Shown here piece after piece: positions 16,990 through 26,443 of a stretch of 64,000 nt of DNA. The translations under genes and the position numbers were made by a program. The notes under the pieces were generated by a model that was given only the letters and a program-made list of their open reading frames with translations, was not told where the DNA came from and searched no databases. Numbering within the stretch: position 1 is the stretch's first letter; every line of letters starts with the position of its first letter. This DNA is from Pseudomonas helleri (GTDB lineage: Bacteria; Pseudomonadota; Gammaproteobacteria; Pseudomonadales; Pseudomonadaceae): the NCBI RefSeq assembly GCF_009600315.1, contig NZ_WIWC01000012.1, forward strand, positions 62,001 to 126,000, in the 5' to 3' direction.

Positions 16990-17475
16990 CTGTGGTACTC
17001 CGCTTGGGCTTGTTATTGAGAGAAGCGTCGCATGCTGTTCCCGCGAGGGGAGTTGCCAGTGCTGACTAAACAGCAGGGCAAGGAAGTGAAGCTGGCCGCG
17101 ACCCATGGGTCACATTCACGTTCCAGGACGGGTATCTGCAAAACGACTGCCGATTGAACAGGCTGGATCTTTTTAGAGATAACAATCCCGAACGCAGCTT
17201 AACGATTGAAGCGCCTGGCCTGCTTGCGGTGCGGCGACATATTCGGACATCGGGACGTAAGCTTGTGACTTGATTGAGAACAACCCTAGCAGCCTCGGGT
17301 GAAAAAACTTGTTAAAGGAAACTCAAAAACCTCAGCTATTATCAGAAATGACTTACCTGACTCTTACAGAACTCGTTGACACATTTTCATTCAACACTGC
17401 ATAAATCTGTTCAGAGTGTCAAAATCGGGCCTTTATTCCGCTTATAGATGCGCGCTGAGCGCCAGGATTTTTACC
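16990..17475. other. Divergent intergenic region upstream of gdhB
   Basis: About 490 bases without a convincing gene, between gdhB (minus) and the small acidic protein gene (plus). TTGACA at about 17378 and TATAGA at about 17443 are promoter-like hexamers but are not properly spaced with each other. No clear hairpin or repeat was seen. Confidence 0.35.
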
Positions 17476-17832
17476 ATGCAAATGACCACCACCACGCTCG
17501 TCGTCAACCCGTGCGACGTTGAAGAAGACAATCTGGCCGTACTGTCCTGCTTTGGCAGTGACGATGACATTTTCTTGATGTCGCGCTTTCCGGACGAAGA
17601 CGACGTGGAATTCAGTTTTGACGAACCAGCCTATTTGCTGGGCGTAAAGGCGACCCTGAGCCCTACTGTTCTGCTGATCGAAATCAATGCCGACGACGCG
17701 GACGCACTCAACGGTGACACCAAGCTAGAGATTTTTCACAGCACCGACCCGAGCGATTTGCCTGAGGTAGAAGAAACCCTGCGCAATATTCTGAGCGGCA
17801 GCGGCAACTACGTAAGCTTGCTGGGTCAATAA
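17476..17832 (+). CDS. Small acidic hypothetical protein
   Basis: The product is 118 residues from the ATG at 17476, preceded by CCAGGA at a nine-base spacing. An upstream in-frame ATG at 17416 has no such site. The protein is strongly acidic (VEEDNLAVLSCFGSDDDIF, PDEDDVEFSFDEP) with alternating hydrophobic residues that suggest beta strands. It has no signal peptide or membrane span. I do not recognise a named domain. Similar short acidic proteins occur widely in Pseudomonas as conserved hypotheticals. It is a single gene, with 445 empty bases before the next operon. Confidence 0.7.
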   Translation: MQMTTTTLVVNPCDVEEDNLAVLSCFGSDDDIFLMSRFPDEDDVEFSFDEPAYLLGVKATLSPTVLLIEINADDADALNGDTKLEIFHSTDPSDLPEVEETLRNILSGSGNYVSLLGQ

Positions 17833-18277
17833 ACTTCAGGCACACAGCAGCTGACCAAGGCGATGTACCTCTGCTTAAGGATCGTAAAGGCTCAATTCGG
17901 GGCTGTAATGTAATACCCTGAATCAATTTTTACGGTGGCTCAGGCTACGGATGTCGCCTTTTTTAATGCGCCGGGTTTATTACACCAACCACCGATTCAT
18001 ACGCTTATCAGCGCAATGGCGGCCCGAGCCCCATTCTGCCCAGCAAACCCGACCTGTACAGCGCCCGCTATACCTTTGTCGCCCTGCGGTCATGGCACTT
18101 TCAGCGCCTGTGAGCCCCTACAGATGAGCAGCATTCTCAACAACCGGGCAAATTTCGGGTTTTTTCAACAAATGCCCGCCCGCCATTAGTGCCAACCCCC
18201 TGCAATGGATTAAAGTAACGCCCCCAACCCCGGCGTAATTCTTACGCTGCAGGCGGCCTTTTCAGGAACAGTCATCG
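17833..18277. other. Gene-free stretch before the MoxR-BatD operon
   Basis: No frame here has a convincing start, ribosome-binding site and composition together. The 84-codon frame at 17935-18189 looks like noise. The region presumably holds the promoter of the six-gene operon that begins at 18278. Confidence 0.4.
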
Positions 18278-19237
18278 ATGGAACATCGTGAAGCGCTGTT
18301 AGCGCTGCGAACCTTTCTTTCAACACAGATTCTCGGTCAGGAAAAACTCATTGACCGCTTGTTGATCGCGCTGCTGGCTGACGGCCATATGTTGGTCGAA
18401 GGGGCTCCCGGCCTGGCTAAAACCAAAGCCATCAAAGAATTGGCCGAAGGCATCGAAGCACAATTCCATCGCATTCAGTTCACCCCTGACCTGTTGCCTG
18501 CCGACATCACTGGCACCGAGATCTATCGCCCCGAAACCGGCAGCTTTGTCTTCCAACAAGGGCCGATCTTTCACAATCTGGTGCTGGCCGATGAAATCAA
18601 CCGCGCACCTGCCAAGGTTCAATCCGCGTTGCTCGAAGCCATGGCCGAGCGTCAGGTCAGCGTAGGTCGCAGCACCTACGAGCTGTCGCCGCTGTTTTTG
18701 GTCATGGCCACGCAAAACCCTATTGAGCAGGAAGGCACTTACCCGCTGCCTGAAGCTCAGCTCGACCGCTTTCTGATGCACGTCAAAATCGGCTTCCCGG
18801 ACGCCGCCGTCGAGCGCCGCATCCTGCAACAGGCACGCGGCGAAGCGCTGAACGGAGAAACCAAACCCGAACGCCGCGTCAGCCAGCAAGCCATTTTCGC
18901 GGCGCGCAAGGAAATCCTCGGTTTGTACATGGCCGATGCCGTAGAGGAATACCTGGTGCAATTGATCATGGCGACCCGCACACCCGGCAAATTCGACCCG
19001 GAAATGGCCGACTGGATCGCTTACGGCGCCAGCCCGCGGGGTTCAATCGCCCTCGACCGTTGCGCAAGGGCGCACGCCTGGTTGGCCGGACGCGACTTTG
19101 TCAGCCCCGAAGATATTCAGGCCGTGCTGTTTGACGTGTTGCGCCATCGTATTATTTTGTCATTTGAAGCCGAAGCAGCCGGCATTGATCAGGACCGTGT
19201 CGTGCAGCGCATTCTTGATGTTGTTGCCGTTGCCTGA
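18278..19237 (+). CDS. MoxR-family AAA+ ATPase
   Basis: A 319-residue AAA+ ATPase. The Walker A motif is EGAPGLAKTK (about residues 41-50), Walker B is LVLADEINRAP (about 102-112), sensor 1 is in MATQNPIEQEGTYPLPEAQLDRF and sensor 2 lies in ASPRGS. MoxR ATPases act as chaperones that mature or assemble partner proteins, usually together with VWA-domain proteins coded next to them. That is the case here: a DUF58, a DUF4381 and two VWA genes follow with gaps of three bases or overlaps. GGAAC lies in the leader before the ATG. It is the first gene of the operon. Confidence 0.93.
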   Translation: MEHREALLALRTFLSTQILGQEKLIDRLLIALLADGHMLVEGAPGLAKTKAIKELAEGIEAQFHRIQFTPDLLPADITGTEIYRPETGSFVFQQGPIFHNLVLADEINRAPAKVQSALLEAMAERQVSVGRSTYELSPLFLVMATQNPIEQEGTYPLPEAQLDRFLMHVKIGFPDAAVERRILQQARGEALNGETKPERRVSQQAIFAARKEILGLYMADAVEEYLVQLIMATRTPGKFDPEMADWIAYGASPRGSIALDRCARAHAWLAGRDFVSPEDIQAVLFDVLRHRIILSFEAEAAGIDQDRVVQRILDVVAVA

Positions 19238-19240
19238 CCG

Positions 19241-20185
19241 ATGACCAACCCCTTGCCCGCCGAACCCGGTATTCGGGTCACACTCGCCGAACTGATCGAA
19301 ATGCGTCATCGGGTACGCGAAGTTCAACTCTTCGCCTCCCCTAGCCAGCGCAGCCCACTGGCGGGTTTGCATCACTCGAAATTGCGCGGGCGCGGGGTGG
19401 ATTTCGATCAGGTGCGCGTTTATCAGGCTGGTGACGATGTACGCACCATCGATTGGCGCGTGACGGCCCGCACCCAAGAGCCGCACACCAAAATGTTCCA
19501 TGAGGAACGCGAGCGCCCCATTTTCATTCTGGCTGAACAAAGCCGACGGCTGTTTTTCGGCTCAGGCCTGCTGTTCAAATCAGTCCTTGGTGCCCAAGCC
19601 GCGAGCTTGATCGGTTGGGCCGCCCTGAGTCACAACGACCGGGTGGGCGGGCTGGTGTTCGGCGACCATGAACATTACGAAATCAAGCCACGACGCAGCA
19701 AACAGAGCCTGCTGCAACTGCTGAACCGGCTCGTGAGGGTCAATCAGTCGCTGCACACCGAAGTGCAGTCCGATCGCGATGCGCTGGGAATGGCCCTGAT
19801 TCGGGCCCGCGAAGTGCTGCGTCCCGGCAGTTTGGTGATTGTGATCTGCGACGAGCGCGCCCTAACCGACGCCGCCGAGCAACAGCTGAGTCTGCTGGCA
19901 CGTCACTGCGATTTAATGCTGCTACCGCTGTCTGACCCACTGGATCACGCCCTCCCCGCCGCCGGGCTGCTGCGCTTTACCGAACGCGGCGCACAACTGG
20001 AACTCGACACGCTTAATTACGACTTGCGACAGGCCTACCGCGCTCAAGCCGAAGCGCGTATTGCCCGATGGGAGCTGCTTGCGCAAAAATTGCGGGTCAT
20101 GCTGATGCCATTGAGCACACAAAGCGAAATGGTTGAGCAATTGCGTGAATACCTCAACGCCAAACGACCCGGCAAAACGCCATGA
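19241..20185 (+). CDS. DUF58 domain protein
   Basis: A 314-residue protein with the DUF58 signature GRGVDFDQVRVYQAGDDVRTIDWRVTARTQEPHTK near residues 47-82, followed by ERERPIFILAEQS. DUF58 proteins have a VWA-like fold and are regularly coded directly after MoxR ATPases. Their biochemical role is not settled. It starts three bases after moxR and overlaps the next gene by four bases, so it is part of the same transcript. No membrane span is evident. Confidence 0.9.
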   Translation: MTNPLPAEPGIRVTLAELIEMRHRVREVQLFASPSQRSPLAGLHHSKLRGRGVDFDQVRVYQAGDDVRTIDWRVTARTQEPHTKMFHEERERPIFILAEQSRRLFFGSGLLFKSVLGAQAASLIGWAALSHNDRVGGLVFGDHEHYEIKPRRSKQSLLQLLNRLVRVNQSLHTEVQSDRDALGMALIRAREVLRPGSLVIVICDERALTDAAEQQLSLLARHCDLMLLPLSDPLDHALPAAGLLRFTERGAQLELDTLNYDLRQAYRAQAEARIARWELLAQKLRVMLMPLSTQSEMVEQLREYLNAKRPGKTP

Positions 20186-20676
20186 ATGACCTCGAACACC
20201 TGCAACCGTTGATCCAGCCAGCGCCTCTCGGCTTCTGGCCGCCCGCACCGGGCTGGTGGCTGCTGTTGATCGTGGTTGCGGCCTTGAGCTGGGGCCTGTG
20301 GTGGTTGCGCCGTTACCTGCCGGCCAAACGCCAGAGCACACGTATCGAACAACCTCTGGACCCGGTACGGCTGGCGGCACTTGAAGAGCTGGCCCGGTTC
20401 CCCAAACCCTACGACGGCGCGCCCGCCGGGGCCTGGCTGCAACAACTCAATGGCCTGCTCAAACGTCTGTGCCGCACCCACTACCCTTACAGCCAGAGCC
20501 ACACCCTCAACGGCCGCAAGTGGCTGGCGTTCCTCGATAACCGCTGCCCGGCTGCGGGGCTCACGCGCTGGATGGTCTTGGTAGAAGGCGCCTATAAACC
20601 CGAGTGCAAGCTCGATGACAAGGCCATTGCCGGGCTCAATCAAGCGGTTGAAACCTGGATTCGCAAACATGTTTGA
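20182..20676 (+). CDS. DUF4381 membrane protein
   Basis: A 164-residue protein with a single N-terminal membrane span (GWWLLLIVVAALSWGLWWL, about residues 28-46). Arg-rich YLPAKRQSTR and a cytoplasmic helical domain containing LNGLLKRLCRTHYPY and LNGRKWLAFLD follow. This is the standard arrangement of DUF4381 proteins found between DUF58 and VWA genes in Bat-type operons. It overlaps the genes on both sides (four and eight bases). The function is unknown but presumably belongs to the MoxR-VWA complex at the inner membrane. Confidence 0.88.
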   Translation: MNDLEHLQPLIQPAPLGFWPPAPGWWLLLIVVAALSWGLWWLRRYLPAKRQSTRIEQPLDPVRLAALEELARFPKPYDGAPAGAWLQQLNGLLKRLCRTHYPYSQSHTLNGRKWLAFLDNRCPAAGLTRWMVLVEGAYKPECKLDDKAIAGLNQAVETWIRKHV

Positions 20677-21745
20677 ATTTGCCTGGCCGTGGATCTTCGT
20701 TCTGCTGCCCTTGCCCTGGTTAATGCGCTGGGTGCTCCCGGCAGCCGACAGCGGCGAAGCCGCCCTCAAAGTCAGCTTTCTCAGCGACCTTGAAGAACTG
20801 GCTCAACGCAAAGCCCGAAACACGATGCCCGTATGGCGCCAGAAAATCCCGTATCTGGCCATATGGCTGTTGCTGCTGACCGCTGCAGCACGCCCGCAAT
20901 GGTTAGGCGAACCCTTGCCGATTGCCGCCAGTGGCCGAGATTTACTGGTCGCCGTAGACGTGTCCGGGTCAATGGACTTCCCCGACATGCATTGGCAAAA
21001 CGACGACATCAGCCGTCTCGATCTGGTCAAAAGTCTGTTCGGCGACTTTCTGGAAGATCGTGAGGGCGACCGGGTGGGTTTGATCCTGTTCGGCAGCCAA
21101 GCGTATTTACAAGCGCCCCTGACCTTCGACCGGCACACCGTACGCACCTGGCTGGACGACGCACGCATCGGCGTCGCCGGTAAAAACACCGCCATTGGCG
21201 ACGCCATCGGCCTGGCCCTGAAACGCTTGCGCCAGCGACCGGCGCAAAGCCGGGTACTGATTCTGATCACCGACGGTGCCAACAACGGTGGCCAGATCGA
21301 CCCTCTGACCGCCGCGCGACTGGCCGCTGAGGAAGGTGTGCGCATCTACCCGATCGGCATCGGCGCCGACCCGCAGGCTAATAGCGCAAACGGGATGCTC
21401 GGCAGCAATCCCGGCATCGATCTGGACGAGCCCGCCTTGCAGGCGATTGCCAAGGCGACCGGCGGCCAATATTTCCGTGCCCACGATGGCCAAGAGTTAG
21501 CGGCCATCAAGGACACCCTCGACCAGCTCGAACCCGTGGCCCAGCAACCCACCCAGGCACGCCCGGCGCAGTCGTTATACTGCTGGCCGCTGGCCGGAGC
21601 GCTGCTGCTGAGCGTGTTGCTGGTTATCCGTGAACTGTGGCCCAACAACCCGCTGCAACGCTTGCTGAGCAAGGAACATTTTCTGCAACAACACCCTGAC
21701 TGGCGCTCACGCCTTGAACGCCTGCGCCTGCGGAGACGCCGATGA
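20669..21745 (+). CDS. VWA-domain membrane protein (BatA-like)
   Basis: The product is 358 residues from the ATG at 20669, which overlaps the previous gene by eight bases. A longer frame back to 20615 lies inside that gene. An N-terminal membrane span (FAWPWIFVLLPLPWLM) and a second span near residue 70 precede a von Willebrand A domain (about 90-290). Its intact MIDAS motif is VAVDVSGSMD, with TDGANNGGQID farther on. A C-terminal membrane span (LYCWPLAGALLLSVLLVI) and a basic tail complete the protein. MIDAS sites bind a divalent metal and ligand protein. It is expected to work with the MoxR ATPase and the other Bat-type proteins coded here. Confidence 0.92.
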   Translation: MFEFAWPWIFVLLPLPWLMRWVLPAADSGEAALKVSFLSDLEELAQRKARNTMPVWRQKIPYLAIWLLLLTAAARPQWLGEPLPIAASGRDLLVAVDVSGSMDFPDMHWQNDDISRLDLVKSLFGDFLEDREGDRVGLILFGSQAYLQAPLTFDRHTVRTWLDDARIGVAGKNTAIGDAIGLALKRLRQRPAQSRVLILITDGANNGGQIDPLTAARLAAEEGVRIYPIGIGADPQANSANGMLGSNPGIDLDEPALQAIAKATGGQYFRAHDGQELAAIKDTLDQLEPVAQQPTQARPAQSLYCWPLAGALLLSVLLVIRELWPNNPLQRLLSKEHFLQQHPDWRSRLERLRLRRRR

Positions 21746-23481
21746 GCGCCCTCTGGCCGCACTGGTTTCGTCCCGAATGGCTGCTGGCATTGCCGCTGCT
21801 CGGCTGGTTGCTGTGGAAACTCTGGCACCGGCAAAAACGCACAGGGCGCTGGCAAATGATTCTGCCCGTTGCCTTTCATCGGGTATTGCTCAGTGGCGGC
21901 AATGGCCGCTCCAGCAAACTGCCCTGGATAGCGCTGGGAGGTGCCTGGCTGCTGGCCTTGCTGGCACTGCTCGGGCCAAGCTGGGAGCGCGTGGAACAAT
22001 CCACGCAAAAACCTGCCGACCCGCTGGTGGTCATGTTGCAACTGACCCCGGACATGCTCGCGACCGATAAATCGCCCAACCGGCTGGAGCAGGCGCGACG
22101 CAAACTCTATGACCTGCTGCAAAGCCGGGACGATGCGCAAACGGCCATTATTGTGTACGCGGGCAGCGCGCACACGCTGGTACCGCTATCAGATGATCTG
22201 GCCACTAGCCGCAATTTGCTCGAAGCGCTCAAGCCCTCCTTGATGCCTCAGCCCGGCCAGCGTGCTGATCTGGCGGTGGAAAAAGCCCTGAAACTTCTCG
22301 ACCAGGGCGCCTTGGGCCAGGGCCGCTTGCTGCTGATCACCTCATCCCTCAGCCAGCAGGAGCGCGAAGGCATCCGTCAGGCCCTGAAAGGCCATAACGC
22401 GCAATTATTGATGCTGGGCATCGGTAGCCGCGACGGCGCGCCTGTGGTGGATGAAAGCGGGCAGTTTCTCAAGGACGATCAGGGCGCGATCCTTGTACCG
22501 CGCCTCGACAGCCCGGCCCTGCGGGCTTTTGCCCTAGAAGTCGACGGCCGTTATCGTCAGGCCCGGCTGGATGACAACGACTTGCGCGGTCTGGGTCTGC
22601 TCGACGGTCCCCGGCACCTGCGCGATCGAGACCAGACCGTGCACCTGGACACATGGGCCGATCAAGGTTACTGGTTGTTGTTGCCTTTGTTGCTACTGGC
22701 CGCCTGCGCCGGACGTCGCGGCTGGCTGCTGTGCTTGCCCTTGCTGTTTATGGTGCCTCAGCCAAGCTACGCCATGAGTTTCACCGACCTATGGCTGCGT
22801 CCTGACCAACAAGGCCAGCGCTTGCTGGAGCAGAAAAAACCGCTGGAGGCGGTCGAGCATTTCAACGACCCTCTCTGGCAAGGCATTGCCCTCTATCAGG
22901 CCGGTGATTACGCCGCGGCCGCCGAACGCTTTGCTGAGGTCAACAGCGCCAGCGCGCATTATAATCGCGGCAATGCATTGGCCAGAAGCGGCGAACTGGA
23001 AGCCGCCCTCGATGCCTATGAGCAGGCGCTGGAGTTACAGCCTGACTTACAGGTGGCAGCGCAGAACAAAGCCTTGATTGAACAGATGCTTGAACAACAG
23101 CGCGCCGAGAGCAACCCGACGCCCGATAAAACCGATCAAAACCCGGCTGAACCTGAACAAGCGCCGCCCATCAGCAACAGCAACAGCAGTGCAACGGGCG
23201 ACACCACGCAACATCAGGAAAGTAGTTCAGTCACTGAACCTGATGCGCCGGCCAATAGCGACGACTCGCTCGAACCGCCACCCGGCAGCGAACAGCAACC
23301 CGGCGAAAACACCAACGATGACTCGACCACCACACGGCCTCTGGCACCGACTTCTGACCATTTAGACGAAGAACATCGCCAGGCACTGGAGCAGTGGCTA
23401 CGACAGATACCTGACAACCCCAGCGAACTGTTGCGACGAAAATTTTGGTACGAACAGCAGCAACATCAGGACTCGCCTTAA
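21742..23481 (+). CDS. VWA plus TPR membrane protein (BatB/BatC-like fusion) with altered MIDAS
   Basis: A 579-residue protein with N-terminal membrane spans (ALPLLGWLLWKLW, ALGGAWLLALLALLGP). A VWA-type domain occupies about 85-300, and a further span (LLLPLLLLAACAGRRGWLLCLPLLF) follows. TPR repeats lie at about 375-455 (YQAGDYAAAAERFAEVNSAS, YNRGNALARSGELEAALDAY), and a long Gln/Asn/Ser/Pro/Asp-rich linker at about 460-545. Where the MIDAS DxSxS should be, the sequence reads VVMLQLTPDMLATD, so the metal site is lost. It overlaps the previous gene by four bases. It combines what other bacteria code as BatB and BatC. The function is inferred from the operon. Confidence 0.9.
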   Translation: MSALWPHWFRPEWLLALPLLGWLLWKLWHRQKRTGRWQMILPVAFHRVLLSGGNGRSSKLPWIALGGAWLLALLALLGPSWERVEQSTQKPADPLVVMLQLTPDMLATDKSPNRLEQARRKLYDLLQSRDDAQTAIIVYAGSAHTLVPLSDDLATSRNLLEALKPSLMPQPGQRADLAVEKALKLLDQGALGQGRLLLITSSLSQQEREGIRQALKGHNAQLLMLGIGSRDGAPVVDESGQFLKDDQGAILVPRLDSPALRAFALEVDGRYRQARLDDNDLRGLGLLDGPRHLRDRDQTVHLDTWADQGYWLLLPLLLLAACAGRRGWLLCLPLLFMVPQPSYAMSFTDLWLRPDQQGQRLLEQKKPLEAVEHFNDPLWQGIALYQAGDYAAAAERFAEVNSASAHYNRGNALARSGELEAALDAYEQALELQPDLQVAAQNKALIEQMLEQQRAESNPTPDKTDQNPAEPEQAPPISNSNSSATGDTTQHQESSSVTEPDAPANSDDSLEPPPGSEQQPGENTNDDSTTTRPLAPTSDHLDEEHRQALEQWLRQIPDNPSELLRRKFWYEQQQHQDSP

Positions 23482-25115
23482 TGAACCGCATCTGCGTCTT
23501 GCTTCTTTTGCTCTGTTGCTGGACCTTGCCAGCCCACGCGCTAGGCTTGATCGCCAGCGTGGACCGCGATCAGCTCGATTCCGGCGAAACCGTCGAACTG
23601 ACGCTGGAATCCAACGACGCTACGCTGTTCGGCAAACCCGATCTGACACCCCTCGACGCCCTGTTCGAGGTGCGCGGTACGCGTCAGGTCAACCACCTGA
23701 CCAATCTGGGCGATGACAACAAAGCCACCACGCGCTGGATCATCACGCTGCAGCCCAAACAGTCCGGCACTGTCATCATTCCGCCCTTGCAGGTCGGTGA
23801 TTACCACAGTCAGCCGATCAGTTTGACGGTCTCGCCAAGCAGTGCCCGCGAGAACGAACTGGCCCCTGTTTTTATCGAGTCCAGCCTTGATCAACCCAGC
23901 GTCTACGTGCAAGCGCAGGCCATCCTGACCCTGCGCATCTATCACTCTGTCGCCCTTTACGACGACAGCAGCCTGACGCCGTTGCTCCTGAGCGACGCCA
24001 TCGTCGAGCAACTGGGCGAGTCGCGCACCTACGAGAAAATGATCAACGGCGTGCGCCACGGCGTCATCGAAGTGCGCTACGGCATTTATCCGCAACACAG
24101 TGGCCAACTGATCATCCCGGCGCAAACCTTCAGTGCCACCCAGGTCGACAGCCAGCAAGCCACCGCGCCTGCGCCGCTGGGTCCCAAACCCGGAAAAATG
24201 GTTCACGTCACCTCGGCCGAGATTGCGCTGGAGGTCAAACCCAAGCCCGCGGACTACCCCACTACCGCCGCCTGGCTGCCAGCACGCAGCTTGAGCATGA
24301 GCGAAACGTGGAACCCCGAGCCTGACCATTGCCAGGTCGGCGATTCTTTGACGCGCACCCTGACCTTGAAGGCCGAAGGGCTTTCCAGCGCCCAATTACC
24401 CGCCCTGCCGGCCACCGACGTCAATGGTCTACGGCGCTACCCGGACCTGCCGCAACTGAGCAACCAAATCAGCGAGAACGGCCTGATCGGCAGCCGCGAA
24501 GAACGCGAAGCACTGGTGCCGACCCGCGTCGGCCAAGTCGAACTGCCTGCGGTTGAAGTGGTGTGGTGGAACACTCACGAAGACCGTCTGGAACGCAGCT
24601 ACTTGCCTGCCCGCACCTTGCAGGTAGCAGAAAACCCGAGCCTTGCTGTGGATGCTCCGGTCAACAACGAGCTGCTTGCCGTGAGCGACGATTCAACCCT
24701 GTGGCGGTGGCAACTGAGCACCATGATTCTGACGTTAACCTCTCTGCTCGGCTTTGGCCTGTGGTGGCGAGCACGATGGCAGCCTGCGATTTTGCGTGCA
24801 GCGCAAACCGGGCCAAGCCCGCGCACGTTACTGGATGACCTTAAACGCGCTTGCCTGGCCAACGATCCGCAAGCCACACGACAGGCACTGGATGCCTGGG
24901 CCCGTCAGCAACCCGAAACCCTGGCCGAAATGGCGGCACGCTTTGTGTTGCTGTCCGACGCACTGGACGGCCTCAATGGTGCCCTCTACAGCGAAACCGG
25001 CCAGCATTGGCAAGGTGAAGAGTTGTGGAAGGCCATTCGCAACATCCCTGCCGCCGAACGCGAGCAAGACGCAGGCAGTGACACCAGCAGCCTGCCGCCG
25101 CTCTACCCCAAATAA
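23481..25115 (+). CDS. BatD-like protein
   Basis: The product is 544 residues from the ATG at 23481, whose first base is the last base of the previous stop codon. A signal peptide (ICVLLLLLCCWTLPAHALG) is followed by a large periplasmic region of repeated beta-sandwich segments. The first is ASVDRDQLDSGETVELTLES, with QPKQSGTVIIPPLQVGDY later, typical of BatD. A membrane span lies near residue 420 (LSTMILTLTSLLGFGLWW), before a cytoplasmic helical tail (ARQQPETLAEMAARFVLLSD). BatD closes the MoxR-VWA operon in many bacteria, with suggested roles in envelope stress or aerotolerance. These roles are not well defined in Pseudomonas. Confidence 0.88.
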   Translation: MNRICVLLLLLCCWTLPAHALGLIASVDRDQLDSGETVELTLESNDATLFGKPDLTPLDALFEVRGTRQVNHLTNLGDDNKATTRWIITLQPKQSGTVIIPPLQVGDYHSQPISLTVSPSSARENELAPVFIESSLDQPSVYVQAQAILTLRIYHSVALYDDSSLTPLLLSDAIVEQLGESRTYEKMINGVRHGVIEVRYGIYPQHSGQLIIPAQTFSATQVDSQQATAPAPLGPKPGKMVHVTSAEIALEVKPKPADYPTTAAWLPARSLSMSETWNPEPDHCQVGDSLTRTLTLKAEGLSSAQLPALPATDVNGLRRYPDLPQLSNQISENGLIGSREEREALVPTRVGQVELPAVEVVWWNTHEDRLERSYLPARTLQVAENPSLAVDAPVNNELLAVSDDSTLWRWQLSTMILTLTSLLGFGLWWRARWQPAILRAAQTGPSPRTLLDDLKRACLANDPQATRQALDAWARQQPETLAEMAARFVLLSDALDGLNGALYSETGQHWQGEELWKAIRNIPAAEREQDAGSDTSSLPPLYPK

Positions 25116-25198
25116 TTGACGGCGATGGCTTTCTGAAGACGCGAGTTCGCGACCGGGAAGACTGAGCCGCATTCAAAGCACTTTTTACGGATTTTGTT

Positions 25199-26443
25199 AT
25201 GCGCCTGTTTCACACGTCCGACTGGCATCTGGGGCAAAACCTGCATGGTCAGGAACGCGATTTCGAACACGCCTGTTTTCTGAGCTGGCTGTTGGCCCAG
25301 CTGGCTGAACAACAACCCGATGCCCTGCTGATTGCCGGGGACATCTTCGACACCGTAAACCCGCCGGTCAAAGCGCAGGAGCGCCTGTACGACTTTATTG
25401 TCAGCGCTCACGAGCAACAGCCTGCGCTGACCATCGTGATGATTGCCGGTAACCATGACTCAGGCTCTCGCATCGAACTGCCCGCCCCCCTGATGCGCCG
25501 TTTGCGCACTCATGCATTGGGCCGGGTGTTATGGCTCGATGATGGCCAACTGGATGCCGAGCGACTGCTTATCCCGCTACCCGACGCATCAGGCGAAACG
25601 GCTGCGTGGTGCCTGGCCCTGCCGTTCCTGCGCCCCGCCGAAGTCACCGGCGCGCAGCTGGGCGACAACTACCTGCGTGGCATTGGTCAGGTGCATGAAT
25701 GGCTGATTGCCGCCGCCAACGCCAAACGCCAGCCGGGGCAAGCGCTGATCGCCATCAGCCACGCGCACATGGCGGGGGGGTCGGTTTCTGAAGATTCCGA
25801 ACGCAGCCTGATCATCGGCAACGCCGAAGCGCTGCCCGCCAGCCTGTTTGGCCCAAGCATCAGCTATGTCGCATTGGGTCACTTGCACAAGCCACAACGG
25901 GTCAACAGCGAAGAACGCATTCGCTACTGCGGCTCTCCGATTCCGCTGTCGTTCTCGGAAATCGGCTACCAGCATCAGATTCTCGACGTCATGCTTGAGG
26001 GCGAAACCCTGATCAGTGTTGAACCGCGCCTGATCCCCCGCGCAGTCAACCTGCAACGTATTGGCCCCGCTCCACTGGCCGAGATTCTGACGCAACTGGC
26101 TGAACTGCCTGACACCGATTTGCTGGCCGATACCCAGCGCCAGCCTTGGCTGGAAGTTCGCGTCATCCTCGACGAACCACAGCCCGATTTGCGTCAGCAA
26201 ATTGAAACGGCGCTGCAAGGCAAATCGGTCAGGTTGGTGCGAATCGCCGCCGAATACGCCGGCAGCGGCAATCAATCCTCCGCTGACGACGCAGCCCGCC
26301 TGATCGAACTCGACCAGATGACACCACAAGAGCTGTTTAGCCGCGCCTGGCAAGAAAGCTATGGCAGTGAGGCAGACGAACAAACCCTCAAAGACTTCGC
26401 CGTGTTGCTGCAAGAAGTCCAGCTGGAAGGTGAACAGCCATGA
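25199..26443 (+). CDS. sbcD: Exonuclease subunit SbcD
   Basis: A 414-residue calcineurin-like nuclease subunit of the SbcCD (Mre11-Rad50) complex, which opens DNA hairpins and processes blocked double-strand ends. Metal-binding motifs are TSDWHLGQ (residues 6-13), IAGDIFDTVNPP (about 46-57), IAGNHDSGSR (about 83-92), ISHAHMAGGS (about 182-191) and GHLHKPQ. The C-terminal region is the capping and SbcC-binding part. The ATG lies in TTTTGTTATG without a strong ribosome-binding site, but no alternative start keeps the first motif. The stop overlaps the sbcC start by four bases. Confidence 0.96.
   Translation: MRLFHTSDWHLGQNLHGQERDFEHACFLSWLLAQLAEQQPDALLIAGDIFDTVNPPVKAQERLYDFIVSAHEQQPALTIVMIAGNHDSGSRIELPAPLMRRLRTHALGRVLWLDDGQLDAERLLIPLPDASGETAAWCLALPFLRPAEVTGAQLGDNYLRGIGQVHEWLIAAANAKRQPGQALIAISHAHMAGGSVSEDSERSLIIGNAEALPASLFGPSISYVALGHLHKPQRVNSEERIRYCGSPIPLSFSEIGYQHQILDVMLEGETLISVEPRLIPRAVNLQRIGPAPLAEILTQLAELPDTDLLADTQRQPWLEVRVILDEPQPDLRQQIETALQGKSVRLVRIAAEYAGSGNQSSADDAARLIELDQMTPQELFSRAWQESYGSEADEQTLKDFAVLLQEVQLEGEQP

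Noticed and set aside
17935..18189. 84-codon frame before the moxR gene
   Set aside because: It has a Cys/Pro/Ala-rich composition with no start signal, and other frames in the same stretch look equally plausible.
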